Shown here: positions 11,660 through 22,139 of the stretch, piece after piece
Layout: every line of letters starts with the position of its first letter
How positions within the stretch are numbered: the stretch's first letter is position 1
Origin: Isoetes taiwanensis
Taxonomy: Eukaryota; Streptophyta; Lycopodiopsida; Isoetales; Isoetaceae
DNA length: 64,000 nucleotides
Assembly (NCBI GenBank): GCA_021234155.1
Contig: JAJEKV010000032.1
Coordinates: 13,904,283-13,968,282 of the forward strand
Reading direction: 5' to 3'
Position numbers and translations under genes: made by a program
Notes under the pieces: generated by a model
The model's input: only the letters and a program-made list of their open reading frames with translations
Database searches by the model: none
What the model was told of the DNA's origin: nothing

Positions 11660-12440
11660 CTAAACCCTTCTTTCTTTAAAGATTTCTGCAAGATGAGAAT
11701 CAAGTTTAAACATGGCTTCATCATCTAAATCAGAAAGCTCTGATCTCATCGAGCTATCGCCCCATTGTTGCCGACATCTTGAACCATGGTTTGTTTTGTT
11801 TTGCACATTTCCCTTCATAGTATGCATCATCGTATTGCATTTTGACCACTTTTCTTTGTCTCATCCTCCAGAATCGTCCTCTACGGTTTCATCATTGACA
11901 TCCTTGTCGGGTTCACCATCCTCATCACCCTCATCCATTTCACCATCTTCATCCGCACTTTAGTCTTCAAAGCCAAATAAATCATCATCATTGTTGTCAT
12001 CAACTAAATTATTTTCATCGTCTGATTTATGTCTTGATCTGCCAACTTCTTTTCTAACAACTTGCAACATTCTATTCAAACCAGATGGAGTTATATCATT
12101 GCAGTATACTTTAACCAGCTGCACAAACATCTAGTAACCATGTCAGTATAATATAGAAAAACGAATTTGCAACAATGTTGTGTCGTACCTCTTCAGCTGC
12201 CGTCCGGACAGGTGCAGATGAACTTGCTAATAATGAAAGAACCACGTCTAGCACCACGTCATTTATATCTGGACTTCCATCAGGGGATTCCTCCATTTCA
12301 ATTGCAAAATCAATTTGTTGCCCAAATGCTTTCAACATATCAAAAGCTCCATAGACATTTCTGTAACTGTACCAGGTTCCAACCATGCTTCATACATCAA
12401 TTGTGTTAACAGAGAGCGTATTGCCTGCAATCTTTTAAGA
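11660..12440 (-). pseudogene. DNA polymerase V (POL5/MYBBP1A-like) pseudogene fragment
   Basis: Minus-strand conceptual pieces match the conserved C-terminal half of plant DNA polymerase V family proteins, nucleolar factors for rRNA transcription. An exon from about 12427 reads AIRSLLTQLMYEAWLEPGTV then EMSMELLIC; an exon ending at 12189 reads DVVLSLLASSSAPVRTAAEE; after an intron (12122-12188, donor GTACGA, acceptor TTTGTGCAG) the next reads LVKVYCNDITPSGLNRMLQV, an acidic DDENNLVDDNNDDD stretch, and DLDDEAMFKLDSHLAEIFKE. A frameshift after MELLIC and in-frame stops in the acidic region show it is dead. Because the intron is kept, it came from genomic DNA, not mRNA. No other part of the gene was recognised nearby. 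Confidence 0.75.
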
Positions 12441-13140
12441 TGTCTTCATTCTTTCCCATATCAATGTGCAGCAATTGCAAGGTTAAATCACTACCTCGAT
12501 GTGTTCATCAGTTATGTTCTTGAGATAGCTTTGAAGAAACTTACAAGAGAAGAAATCTTAGAGACTGCAGATTGCATTAAAATAATGGTAGAATCCTCGT
12601 CTGATGTAGTTCTGATAAGTGGAATTAGGATTGATTCCAGTGTATGCACATCAAACGAACAACTAGACAGAATTAGAATCCTTCTTAGTAACACTTTTAC
12701 TATAGTCACTTTTGGAACTGAACCAAATGACAGTTGACTACATACGCAAACGGGCAATTCTGAGGGGATAAGCTGCTTATCACCATTGGAAGCCCATTTG
12801 CATAAATCTGCAACAAATTGCTGTGCAGACTTATAAGCACTAAGATGATGCACTCTTGCATGTTCTTGTTCTGATTTTCTTCGTCAAGCCATTTTTGCTG
12901 CCAAGATGGAGTACTACATATTATTCCCTGTATCTGCTGAGTTCTTTCATTTTGAATCTTCATAAAGACATGGTGACCCGCCGACTTTTGTCATCTCCCT
13001 AGTTTGGCCACTATAGTGATTCTTTGGTCTGTTGGGATTGAATCTTGTGAGGCATGGCTTTTCACTAGTCCCGGGACATACGGTTTGGGATTTGGTTAGC
13101 TTCAACGCATATGCAAGGAAGATCTGGTATTATGTTGCTT
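12441..13140 (-). other. Unassigned, possibly further captured gene pieces
   Basis: Minus-strand frames at 12512-12853 (ILSSCSFDVHTLESILIPLI and ISSLVSFFKAISR) and 12706-12963 look protein-like but I cannot name them. They are on the same strand as the POL5 pseudogene directly downstream and could be earlier exons of it or of another gene. I do not recognise this part of the POL5 family, so the link is only positional. Confidence 0.3.
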
Positions 13141-13149
13141 CAGAATTAG

Positions 13150-14640
13150 TTTACCTTCTCATAAATCACAATCATCCCCCATACATACTGGTTTCTACTA
13201 TTGGCACATCATCTGACCTGCTAGGTGCGGCATATATGTCTGCCGACAATATATATGGGACAAACATTATCACGGGTTCAATGTTAAAAGATGTCTGCAA
13301 ACATTCTTACCATGTTCTATTGAGGTATAATTTTGCATGAACCGAGCGGGGCCTTCCATGTCGTTATGTTGGCCCGAAATGGCATATTGTTGATGAAGGC
13401 CTTTGCACCATCCATCCATCCTACCCTTCCAAGGAGGTCAATGATACAATTATAATGTTCTACTATTGGAGTGATGTACTTCTGTCATAAGAACGAAGCA
13501 ATGCAACCCACCATTGCCCATGCCATCATGGCTACATCTTTGAGAGGATACTCCCAAAAGTCACTTCATCGGGTCTAATACCTTCCACCGCATGTCCCGA
13601 AACATCCGAATGGCATGCTTACCTAGACCATCTTGGGCATATCTTTGAGATCATTGCATATATGAAATTACTGATCTGTTGAGGTTTTGTTTAAATAGGT
13701 GGAAAGCTTTTTCCGGATGCCTAACGTGCATATGCACTAACCATGGCTGTCCAAGAAATCATGTCTCGTCCATGATACTACATTCCGCTTTGGCATTATT
13801 TCAAATAGAGCCAATGCCTCTTGAAGATGTCCATGTTGGCTATATGTCGCAATCATGGCATTCCATGAAACAACATCCCGCCTCGGCATATGTTCAAGCG
13901 GTTGGCAAGATTCTCTCAGTTTCCCTGTTGAGCATATCTTTGCGAGTATGCTATTCCATGATACTAAGTTCCTCTCGGGCATTTGGTTAAAAGCATTAAC
14001 AAACCGCTTTGACATTCCCCCGCCTAATATAACCTGCAATGATGCAATTCCGGAGACCATGTCCCTATGTGGCATTTGCTCAAAAAGTGGAAGGCTTCTT
14101 CATGGTGCCCATGATGGATATATCTTTGCAATCATAGAATTCGAGGAAACCACACTACGTTGAGGCATTTTTTGAAACAGAGCACCATTGACATCACCTA
14201 CGGCTATATCAAAGCAATCATGGTATTCCATGTGACCACGTTCCTTTGAGGCATTCGTGCAAATAGTTCATTAAGCGTCCTGTAATCTACCTTCTTTGGA
14301 CATAACTACCAATCATAATATTCCAAGAAAAACAATTCGACAATTCATGTTGTCAAACATTGCCCCGGCTTCTGTAAAAGCTCCACATTTACCATACATA
14401 CGAACAAGCAAATTCCCAGGAAAAACATCTTTGCTCTAGCCCATTTTCAACTAAATGAAAGTGAATCCGCTTACCTTCCCATAGAGTTCGGGTGAGCACC
14501 TCTCCATTTTCCAACTCGAAGCAAAGACGCTTCATGAATGCAACTCTAACACTATTTAATGCGGATCGATGTGCCTTGTTCTTCCTCATCTTCTAGACCG
14601 AGCAAACATCCGGTTTTGAAGAAACACCATATTTTGCTTC
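13150..14640 (-). pseudogene. PLS-type PPR gene pseudogene 1
   Basis: Pentatricopeptide repeat proteins bind organellar RNA, and PLS types often direct C-to-U editing. Minus-strand pieces in order: an N-terminal piece at 14389-14589 (EGKRIHFHLVENGLEQ), repeat units near 13737-14075 (MPRRDVVSWNAMIATYSQHG, LQEALALFEIMPKRNVVSW), and an E-domain near 13360-13470 (EHYNCIIDLLGRVGWMDGAK then AFINNMPF). Weak E-motif similarity (ADIYAAPSRSDD) continues to about 13150. Many stops and shifts occur between units. No complete DYW deaminase signature (HxE, CxxC) was seen. It lies between the two CACTA transposase fragments, on the same strand as the POL5 pseudogene. Confidence 0.8.
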
Positions 14641-15122
14641 TAGCTCAATGGCTCCGCGGTTTTGCGGACCTTCAATTTTGTTTGCTTTCTTTATGGCGAA
14701 TTTAGACCTTCAATCTTTGCTTCCTTGCTTTATCCATGATGCAAGCCGCTTGTACTCGAACTCCGGTGATAAAGGAAAAACTCTACGATTTTCTTCCTAG
14801 CATATCTTCATCAAAGGTTCAGCGGCGTCCAGGCTACCGGTTACGGGTAAGAAGATCACCAGAGAGTGGAGCGAAACTTTGATGCCCCCGGAGGAGTTCA
14901 CGCTTCGAGTTCCTCTATCTGGCTGCTCTTTCTTTTTACGCAACACCCCTTTGTCGAAATTGCTTGCTGCTATATCTTCTCAAAGATAGAAAAGGAGTGC
15001 AAGGGAGCCAGAAGATGGAATATAAAAAGTGAAAGGAATAGCTTCAATCTACCTCGCCAGTTAGCCGGTTCAAAAATCCGCGATCGATAACGCAGCTGAC
15101 CGCCAGTTTACAGGGAAGAACA

Positions 15123-15223
15123 GGTTTTTAGCAGTCATCGGCATATCCTAGGTATATTCCAATATATACCTAGAATATGCTAAAAACCCATATAAACAAG
15201 GGTTTGCCCCCCTAGGGGCAACC
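15123..15223. repeat. Two adjacent foldback hairpins
   Basis: GGTTTTTAGCA at 15123 pairs with TGCTAAAAACC ending at 15188, and the interior CCTAGGTATAT pairs with ATATACCTAG, giving an arm of about 25 bases with few mismatches. Immediately after, GGGTTTGCCCC at about 15200 pairs with GGGGCAACCC. No coding sequence. The hairpins lie about 300 bases downstream (minus sense) of a probable splice donor of the CACTA transposase. Confidence 0.6.
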
Positions 15224-15511
15224 CAAAAAAACCATACGTTTTATACCTTGCAAATTTTCCCAATCGATAAATGACATCGTGTATTTTTTGAGTCAAGCAA
15301 TTATCTATAGCGCATGGTAGAACGTGCTAAAATGAAAGGTAAATCTTGGTGTCAAAAGATTATCTACCATGCATTGTCGAACATGGTAAAGCAAATAATA
15401 AAGCAACGCAAATGCATGTAATTACTAACATGGTAAAGCAACTGCAAAAGCATTAAATTACTAAATGCAATTGAATTGAAATGTATGTTCTAAGGGAATT
15501 CAATAACTTAC

Positions 15512-15870
15512 TTGTAGAAACTTGTGCCAATCGTGTGTCTTCAATCCCTTAAGCTCACCGTCTTTAGTGAATGCCTTACGCAAGGATGCACCATAACCTG
15601 TGGGTGTTCTCATACTAGATATCACTTGTTTGACTTGCTTCTCCTCTCTTTTGCTTAGTACCTAGGGTGCACTTTTGCACTTTCGCCCATTCTGTGGTGG
15701 CCATAATTGGGGCATTATCTTTTGGTCCTTCAAATCATTTCTACTAGCCAGAGTATCACAATCACCAATTAAATGTCTCCATAATGAGTGGCCAACATTT
15801 TTAAAGATGTGCATCGGATCGAGCAAGTGAGCAATTTTTAGTTGTGATCAGTACTCAAGGCAATAGAAAA
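15512..15870 (-). pseudogene. CACTA TNP2 transposase, Transposase_21 part
   Basis: On the minus strand the reading is AHLLDPMHIFKNVGHSLWRH, LIGDCDTLASRNDL, IMPQLWPPQNGRK, then after one in-frame TAG, VLSKREEKQVKQVISSMRTP, TGYGASLRKAF, and LKGLKTHDWHKFLQ. This matches the conserved C-terminal half of the TNP2 Transposase_21 domain (LDPMHIEKN ... LWP ... LSK.EK ... P.GYSSN ... K.HDCH). Directly after KFLQ the sequence CTACAA/GTAAGT is a strong 5' splice site, so an intron probably began here. An upstream minus-strand frame (15848-16093, AVFVGSSCAMRGRFDTEKPK) is unassigned. The stop codon and the distance from the C-terminal part indicate a dead gene. Confidence 0.8.
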
Positions 15871-16099
15871 TGGAAAGTCGTTTCATACCAGGGGGTGCAA
15901 CCACTAGACTATCCTCAGTAAGATTTTGAGATTCACGGGCTTCTACCCAAGTATCTAACCAATCCTTGGGGGTTCTTCTTTTCGGTTTTTCAGTATCGAA
16001 ACGTCCACGCATGGCACAGGAAGATCCAACAAACACTGCAGCAGCTGATGGGGTATTATGACCAGAAATGTGTGGCTCTGTGCATAACTTCACTTGTCC

Positions 16100-17925
16100 C
16101 CGTTAAGAAAGAGCCCAAATTGAGTTTACACTTGAGTAAATGAGAAAATGAAATCCATCTAATAGAAACAATGTCATACAGACATTCAGATATCTATGTG
16201 CTTTATCAGAGAAGATAGTAACCAAGTAATAACCTCTTAATATCTCTAAGACGTTCTTCAAATTCCTCCTCATCAGAAGGGATCAAAGAAGATTCTTGCT
16301 TGCTTGATGGAAATAATAGTTCTGTCCTAGCTCCTGCACACCTAAACAGAACTGTAGACTGTAAATTAGATGAGTGGCAATGCTTGGCTCATTATAGAAT
16401 GCCAACACTTGTATTGCGCCAGTTTTCCTCACTTTCCCATGTGATTCGAAATCGTAGTGAAGCTTTTTCAAAGACAAGATTGAGCAATGCAGATTACTGT
16501 TGAAGAGCTCAGAAGAGAGAATCTTGAGAATTGTAGGAATATGGCAAAAGATTCAGAAGTCTCCCTCTGTTGCAGCAAAGGGAGAAAGAGGAGAAATTGT
16601 CATTGACTTGCTGAAGGATTTGACTCCAGTTCTTCAAGTCAGAGACACTTTAAGGAAGGGAGAAGTAAGAGAGAAACAGAAAAGGGTAAGCCGAAACATC
16701 ACATTAGGGCAGGAATCGTGATAAAAAAGGTTGAAACGTATTGCCTCTGTAAATTGGCAAATCTTCACATGCATCTCCAATTTCTGGAGGCAGCAAGCAA
16801 GCTGCTAGCTTGGACTTCTTGTACCTACAAAACAAGGGGAATTTTATCGGGCTCTGCTTCTCCACTAGATAGAAGATTCATAAGCACTGAAGTTATTTGA
16901 CAAACGCATCAGCATGGCTTAAAGCCAGATAATAAGTCTGGTGCAAATGAGCATAACTCTTGATTGGTAACTTTTATGTACAGGAAGCAACAGCAACAGT
17001 CATGTACCAGCGTTCACAAAGTTGGCTAATGACAAATTCTGAGGTAGTGGTTCCTAATGTTCAAGTTGCCAGATCCATTTATCATGATCAAATGGCAACG
17101 TATCATGGTAAAAGATAACGTGGGATACAGCCAGGGGAGATTTTAGCCCTGATGGTCATCCTGATTAAATGGCTCCTCAATTAAAGAGGGAGGGAGAAAT
17201 CGTATTTTCTGAAATATGCTATAGTAATTAGTCTCATAGAATCAAGGATTTTGTTTGCAGATAAGAGTCACATGTTTACTGTAACTTGTGGACTTGAAAG
17301 TCACATATAATTTGCTTTTCCTTCCTTACTTTTTTTTTTTTTTTTCTATTTGTCGTTTTCAATAAAAATGTTAGTGCATCAACCAGAACCAGTGCATAAA
17401 AATCATTCCACTCTATTTCAGTCAGAAAGGTGGCCATCAGCGGAGAGCTTCTTCTGCAGCTATCCAAACCTTGTGTTGAAAAAACTCTCATAGGCAACAT
17501 CTTTCGGATGATTGAAGTTCGATAATTCTAGCTTTAAATTAACAAGTCATGTTGTCGGCAATACAATAAACAAACTGTTGGTTAAGTAGCATGAACTAAC
17601 CATCATTTGTTTGAGCATCAGCTTATACTGCTCTTGTTTGCATGTATGCCAAATAAAAGGAGGCTTATACAGATTGATCTTAGCATGTTAAAATGAAAGA
17701 AACTAGGGTGGTATCTTTGGTGAAGAACCTGAACTTCTTCCAATAGTTACAGCAGAATTTTTGGTGCAGCAATGCATGATGACTAGGTGTTAGCCTATTT
17801 GTTTTGGAATATTAGACTTAGTTAGATATCTTACTCTGCAATATTTGAATTGTAGCTGTTTAAAGGACCAACTATTGTGAAGTTTTTGCTTTTTTTGCTA
17901 TGAATTCGTCAACTATTTGTGCACC
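16100..17925. other. No recognisable gene
   Basis: Only short unassigned frames are present (for example 16500-16721 plus). A T-rich run lies at 17328-17346. Position suggests interior DNA of CACTA-related elements, but nothing in the sequence proves it. Confidence 0.4.
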
Positions 17926-17929
17926 AGGT

Positions 17930-19470
17930 TTGTATATATGAAGGAAGGCAGATACATATGGATCGGAAAGGGAAAAAATTTATGAATTCTGCCATGGAAC
18001 TTGTCAAGCTTTATTGCCATGATATACATCTACCGTGGCCTTTGGTAAAAAGAAGCCATAAAGAGAGAGTCATTCATGCTTTAAAAAATGACTATAGCAT
18101 AGGTTTTTCTAGCCGCTGGGTCTTAGGAAGGCTTGCCAAGAGATGGAATAATTACTGGTGAGTATTTTTTATTTTTCATCTTCATTTTACATACTTTAGT
18201 TTCTAAAAGACGTGATTACATATTATATAGATATAAATTGAGAAAACAAGTACGAGAAATCCTAGGATGAAGAAACCTCAAGATTGCAAGAAAGATGAGG
18301 CCTGGGAGAAATTTAAAGAAGATTGTAAGAAGGAAAATAATGACAAGAAGAATGCTGCTGCTGCAAGAAAGAGTAAGCCAAAGCTAGGTTCGGGGGGAAT
18401 AGACTCCATTAAAGTTGAATTTGTAAGTATGTTTTGAATGTTTATCGTATGTTATCGTCTTTGCTAAATAGTTAGTCTCCTACTTTTGTGTTAAATATTC
18501 TAAGAATATTTAATGCTTCTTGTAGCTTTGCACTTTCAATTGAATGATCTGATTTTTGTCTATCAATAATTTTAGTTTAGGTATTTTCATGGATACCCTA
18601 CTACGCTGCAAATAGAAGAGATAAAAAGTGCAGGTGGGTTCAAGGAATGGATTAAGACGCAAGAGGTATCTGAATTTAAGGTAGGAACATACAGTTTAAT
18701 CTAATCAGTAGTTGGTAGTTTTGGAATTTTTATAATTAACTTAGATTCTTGCTTTTAAGTTCGATGCCAGGGACTTTGCTGGAAAAGGCCCCACGAAATG
18801 TATATTCAAGGCAAAAGACGCTTCTAAGAAGACGTTTTGAATGTTATAGCTCGCTTTGAATGTTTTTTAGCGAGGAAGTTCATGTGATTCCTTAATTTTG
18901 TTATTAATAGTTTACTTCCAACTTTTTGGAATATGTTCTAAATTTGTTCACTCTTCTTTCTTATAGGACGATGGAGCAGGCACTTCGAAGAGTAATTTAG
19001 ATGTGGAAGCGACTAATCCCTTGGGCGATGGCCTTGTTCGTGTAGATGCTCCAAGCATCGTATCAGATTCAGAAGATTTGGACATAATTGGGCTCTTTGA
19101 AGAAGAAAAGGTACAATTTCTATAATTTGCATATCAATTTCTTTCGCTTTTAGGAAATACTACTAAAATGTCATGCTGGACTTTTAGGAAAACGAAGGCG
19201 ATGATATCAATGAAGGAGGAGTTGGTAATGCGGAGGAGAGTAATTCAGGAAGTAGTGCCAACACTAACACGTCCTCTTATGAATCTTCAAGTGACAGTGC
19301 GTCTGGTACTAGCGGCTCTTCAAGTGATGGCGAAAAGGATGGGAGTGAGAGTGACGAGGATGGCGCCATAGAGACGAGACGAACATCACCACCCCTAAAA
19401 AAAGGACAATTCAGGATATCTGCAAAGATATATATAATAAACGTGGAGAACCAGAACCTTTAGTACCCGA
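17930..19470 (+). pseudogene. Ptta/En-Spm (TNPA-like) transposon protein, multi-exon, probably degraded
   Basis: Exon-like pieces with plausible GT-AG borders resemble the plant transposase_24/Ptta DNA-binding region. They are 17930-18159 (ALKNDYSIGFSSRWVLGRLA then KRWNNYW, donor GTGAGT), about 18228-18420 (YKLRKQV, DEAWEKFKEDCKKENNDKKN, ARKSKPKLGSGGIDSI), and later pieces rich in Ser, Asp and Glu (18967-19110 and 19188-19375). The W-x-L..L...W..Y and W..F........N..K..K...GSGG pattern is the basis for the call. A frame change inside the second piece and a missing N-terminus suggest decay. It points in the opposite direction to the TNP2 fragments, so it may belong to another CACTA element. 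Confidence 0.5.
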
Positions 19471-19827
19471 AGAATTACGAAAGTTATGAGCAAGCTGATT
19501 TCAAAGTGATTCCTTATTATGCTTTGGTTTTTCATTTGGATATTATCAAATTTTGAGTACGTTTGGCTTTAGGCAAACTTTCAAGATTTTCAAATGTAAT
19601 GATTATGATTTTCAAGTTGCAATATTAAGTTAATGATTTAGTAGCTTTATGAATCTATTGTTATGTTGAAATTAATTGAATGGTTGGCGGTTCTAAATGG
19701 TTCATTAAATTACAATTTGAGACTTTTGGATGGCACAATCTATGAATTTAAGCATGACATAAACAATGACATCTACATCACCCAATGGTACATCACCCAA
19801 TGTTGTTCCAATTGTTGACCTAGTAGC

Positions 19828-19864
19828 AGAATAGAATAGAATAGAATAGAATAGAATAGAATAA
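19828..19864 (-). repeat. (AATAG)n tract, possible LINE tail
   Basis: On the minus strand this is (ATTCT)n, the same unit that ends the LINE at 6440-6466. The minus-strand sequence upstream (19865-19950) shows no clear similarity to that LINE, so it could be the tail of a strongly truncated copy or a plain microsatellite. Confidence 0.5.
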
Positions 19865-19950
19865 ATTTTTTAACGTCCACGGAGACCAATAGGTCATGGG
19901 ACCATACAATCTTCTTTTTTATTTTGGGATTGCATTGGGTTCCGTGCCAG

Positions 19951-20006
19951 AGGGAACGCCGCATCTTACGCCGCATGCGGCGTTCCCTTCTACTTTGCGT
20001 TCCCTC
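19951..20006. repeat. GC-rich palindrome with two alternative pairings
   Basis: AGGGAACGCCGCAT (19951-19964) pairs perfectly with ATGCGGCGTTCCCT (19975-19988) around a 10-base loop. The same left arm (AGAGGGAACGC at 19949) can instead pair with GCGTTCCCTCT at 19996-20006. The block is much richer in G+C than its surroundings. Confidence 0.6.
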
Positions 20007-20210
20007 TAGCGGGACGCAGCCCGCAGGTTGCCAGAATTGAATGCCATAAAATTTGAACATCGAATTTTTCATTTTCCTCTTCTGGCTCTGGCATTCCTCA
20101 GTTCGAATCTTCTTGGCAAAGCGTCCTCACCGCCGGACTTGCCTATGGCTTCTGCATCTCAGACCTTCTATTCGCTCAAGAAGTGGGATCTCTATTTTCT
20201 TGGCTATGGC

Positions 20211-20290
20211 AGCTTCGGCAGGTTTGGCTATGGTCTTGGCTATGGCAGCTTCGGCAGGTTTGGCTATGGCAGTTCCGACAGGTTCTGGTC
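20211..20290 (+). repeat. Tandem minisatellite
   Basis: The phrase GGCTATGGCAGCTTCGGCAG plus GTTTGGCTATGG is repeated with small spacer differences. One frame gives a GYGSFGRFGYG repeat and another an Ala-rich repeat. Neither has other support as a protein. A short frame beginning ATG at 20521 (MSESSTSSAGPASKTQR) ends exactly at a GTATGA donor-like site and might be a first exon; its continuation was not found. Confidence 0.5.
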
Positions 20291-20877
20291 CGAAGAAAAA
20301 CATGTTCGATTTTGCATTTGGTCCGAATGGGTTCCTTCTGAGTTGGCCCGTTTCCACGGCTAAATCTATTTTTCAACTGGGTATTCGCATATTTCGAGTA
20401 GCAGGTTAGCATTGAATCAGTTCTTTTTCTTCTACTCTGTGCACAATTTTTCCTGTTTTCTTTTACCAGTATCTGTTGTCGTTTTTATACTTCTTCACTA
20501 AGAGACTGAGAAGAGCATGGATGTCTGAGAGCTCAACCAGTTCTGCAGGTCCCGCATCCAAAACCCAAAGGTATGATTTGATCTGTTCTTAGAATTTTTG
20601 GATTTGGCTGCTTGGCAGTCCGGCATTCCAACTTAAAAGAAGATATGTTGGCATTAATTCTTAGTAGCTGGCATTAAGTCTTAGTAGCTGGCGTCATGCA
20701 ATGGCTGTCCAGAATGTTTTCCTTAAACTCTTGCTTGATCATCCTCCGGAAATGCATCTCAAAAGAAATTATCTTATTCAAGTGGGGATAATCATCCTTG
20801 TGTAGTAGTTAGCAGAAAATGAATCATCCATAAATGCATCAGCTCATGGGATTTACCAATTCTACCAATTAGCGGCA

Positions 20878-22133
20878 TCAGTCTGCCAACCAGCCGCCCG
20901 CATATATATTTGACAATAATACATATATTGCAGCATCATCTGGATATAATTCAAAAAGATGTTGAGCAATACACTTTCCCCGTTCCACTGCAACATGATT
21001 TTTGAATGCACCAAGTAAAGCTGTCCATGATCTAATATCTGGTCGAAAAGGAATATTGTTCACCATCCAGTTCTCCCAAGAAGATCAATCACACAGTTAT
21101 AATGCTCCAGGCATGCTGTGACATGATAAACATGGTTCATGGACAACAAACAATGACACCCCTCATCCACAAGGCCTCCATGACTACATCCAGAAAGAAT
21201 GCTGTCAAATGTCACTTTATCAGGCAACAAGCTATCTTTTTGCATCTGTTGAAAAAGAAGGAGGGCTTCATTTCCACACCCATGCTGAGCATATGCTGCA
21301 ATCAGAGCAGTCCATGAAATCATATTCTTTTCAGGCATTTGTCCAAAGATATTACGAGTGCCATTGAGCTGCCCTGCTTGGGCATATGCTGCAATCATAG
21401 TATTCCAAGAAACTGCATCTCGATGTGGCATCTCTTCAAATAACTGAAATGCCTCCCTAAGAAGTCCTGATTGAGAATATGTTGCAATCATGACATTCCA
21501 AGAGAAGATATCTCGCTCGGGCATTTGTTGGAAAAGTTCAACAGCCTGCTTAAGCTGACCCTGCTGGCTATATGATGCGATGATGGAATTGTAGGAGATA
21601 ACATTCTGCCTAGGCATCTGGCTAAAAAGTTTAAGGGCTTTCTCAAGTTGCCCATTCTGAGCATATGCTATAACCATAGTTGTCCATGAGACATCATCTC
21701 TATGTGGCATCTCATCAAACAGTTGTCTAGCTGCCTCCAATTTATTGTGCTTTGTGAAGGCTGCAATCATTGCGGTCCAGGATACGACATCTCGCTGTGG
21801 CATCTGCTCAAACAGCTGCAGGGATTCGTCAACTCTGCCTTGCTTAGAGTAAGCAGTAATAATAGCAGTCCATGACACTGCATCTTTCTCAGGCATCTTT
21901 GCAGATAGCTGTACTGCTTCTTCCAGCTCCTCTTGCTCAATATATGCACCCATTATCAAATTCCAGGAAAATGTATTTCGCCTAGGCATGCTTTCAAATA
22001 CTAACCTTGCATTCTGGAGCGCACCACATTTGCCATACATATGCACAAGGAGGTTCCCAAGAAACCTATTTCCATCAAGACCATTCCTGATGATATAATC
22101 GTGGATGTGGTTGTAAAATGCAGGACCAACAAC
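20878..22133 (-). pseudogene. PLS-type PPR gene pseudogene 2
   Basis: A long minus-strand frame (about 22130 to 21060) encodes about nine PPR units of alternating P/S/L type, each with motifs such as MPQRDVVSWTAMIAAFTKHN, MPHRDAVSWNTMIAAYAQAG and MPEKNMISWTALIAAYAQHG, then the E-domain start ACLEHYNCVIDLLGRTGW. A deletion then shifts the frame, and the E-domain continues at 21066-20878 (MVNNIPFRPDIRSWTALLGA ... YVLLSNIYAGGW) before a stop. Upstream, FYNHIHDYIIRNG and FLGNLLVHMYGKCG extend the protein to a stop near 22131. The organellar targeting peptide and any DYW domain are absent. PPR proteins act in plastid or mitochondrial RNA processing; this copy is truncated at both ends and frameshifted. 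Confidence 0.85.
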
Positions 22134-22139
22134 TTAGAG

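Larger units (their letters stand above)
1431..16100 (-). mobile_element. CACTA (En/Spm) element, nested and degraded
   Basis: A terminus CACTACAAGAGAAGGGG starts at 1431. Subterminal repeats follow at 1441-1548, 3007-3206 and 6480-6660, split by a retroposon and a LINE. Minus-strand TNP2 transposase pieces lie at 7150-8462 and 15512-15870, in the correct N-to-C order for a minus-strand gene. The left terminus is therefore the 3' end. The opposite terminus (CTCTTGTAGTG on this strand) was not found, so the right limit given here is only the last transposase similarity. Pseudogenes of POL5 and a PPR gene lie between the two transposase pieces. Confidence 0.65.

Noticed and set aside
19865-19950. 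Second copy of the 3.2-kb LINE, on the minus strand
   Set aside because: Only the (ATTCT)n tail is shared; adjacent sequence shows no alignment I could defend.
20176-20412. Cys/His repeat protein or Gly-rich GYGSFGRFGYG protein
   Set aside because: Several frames are open across a short tandem repeat. Nothing supports any one of them.
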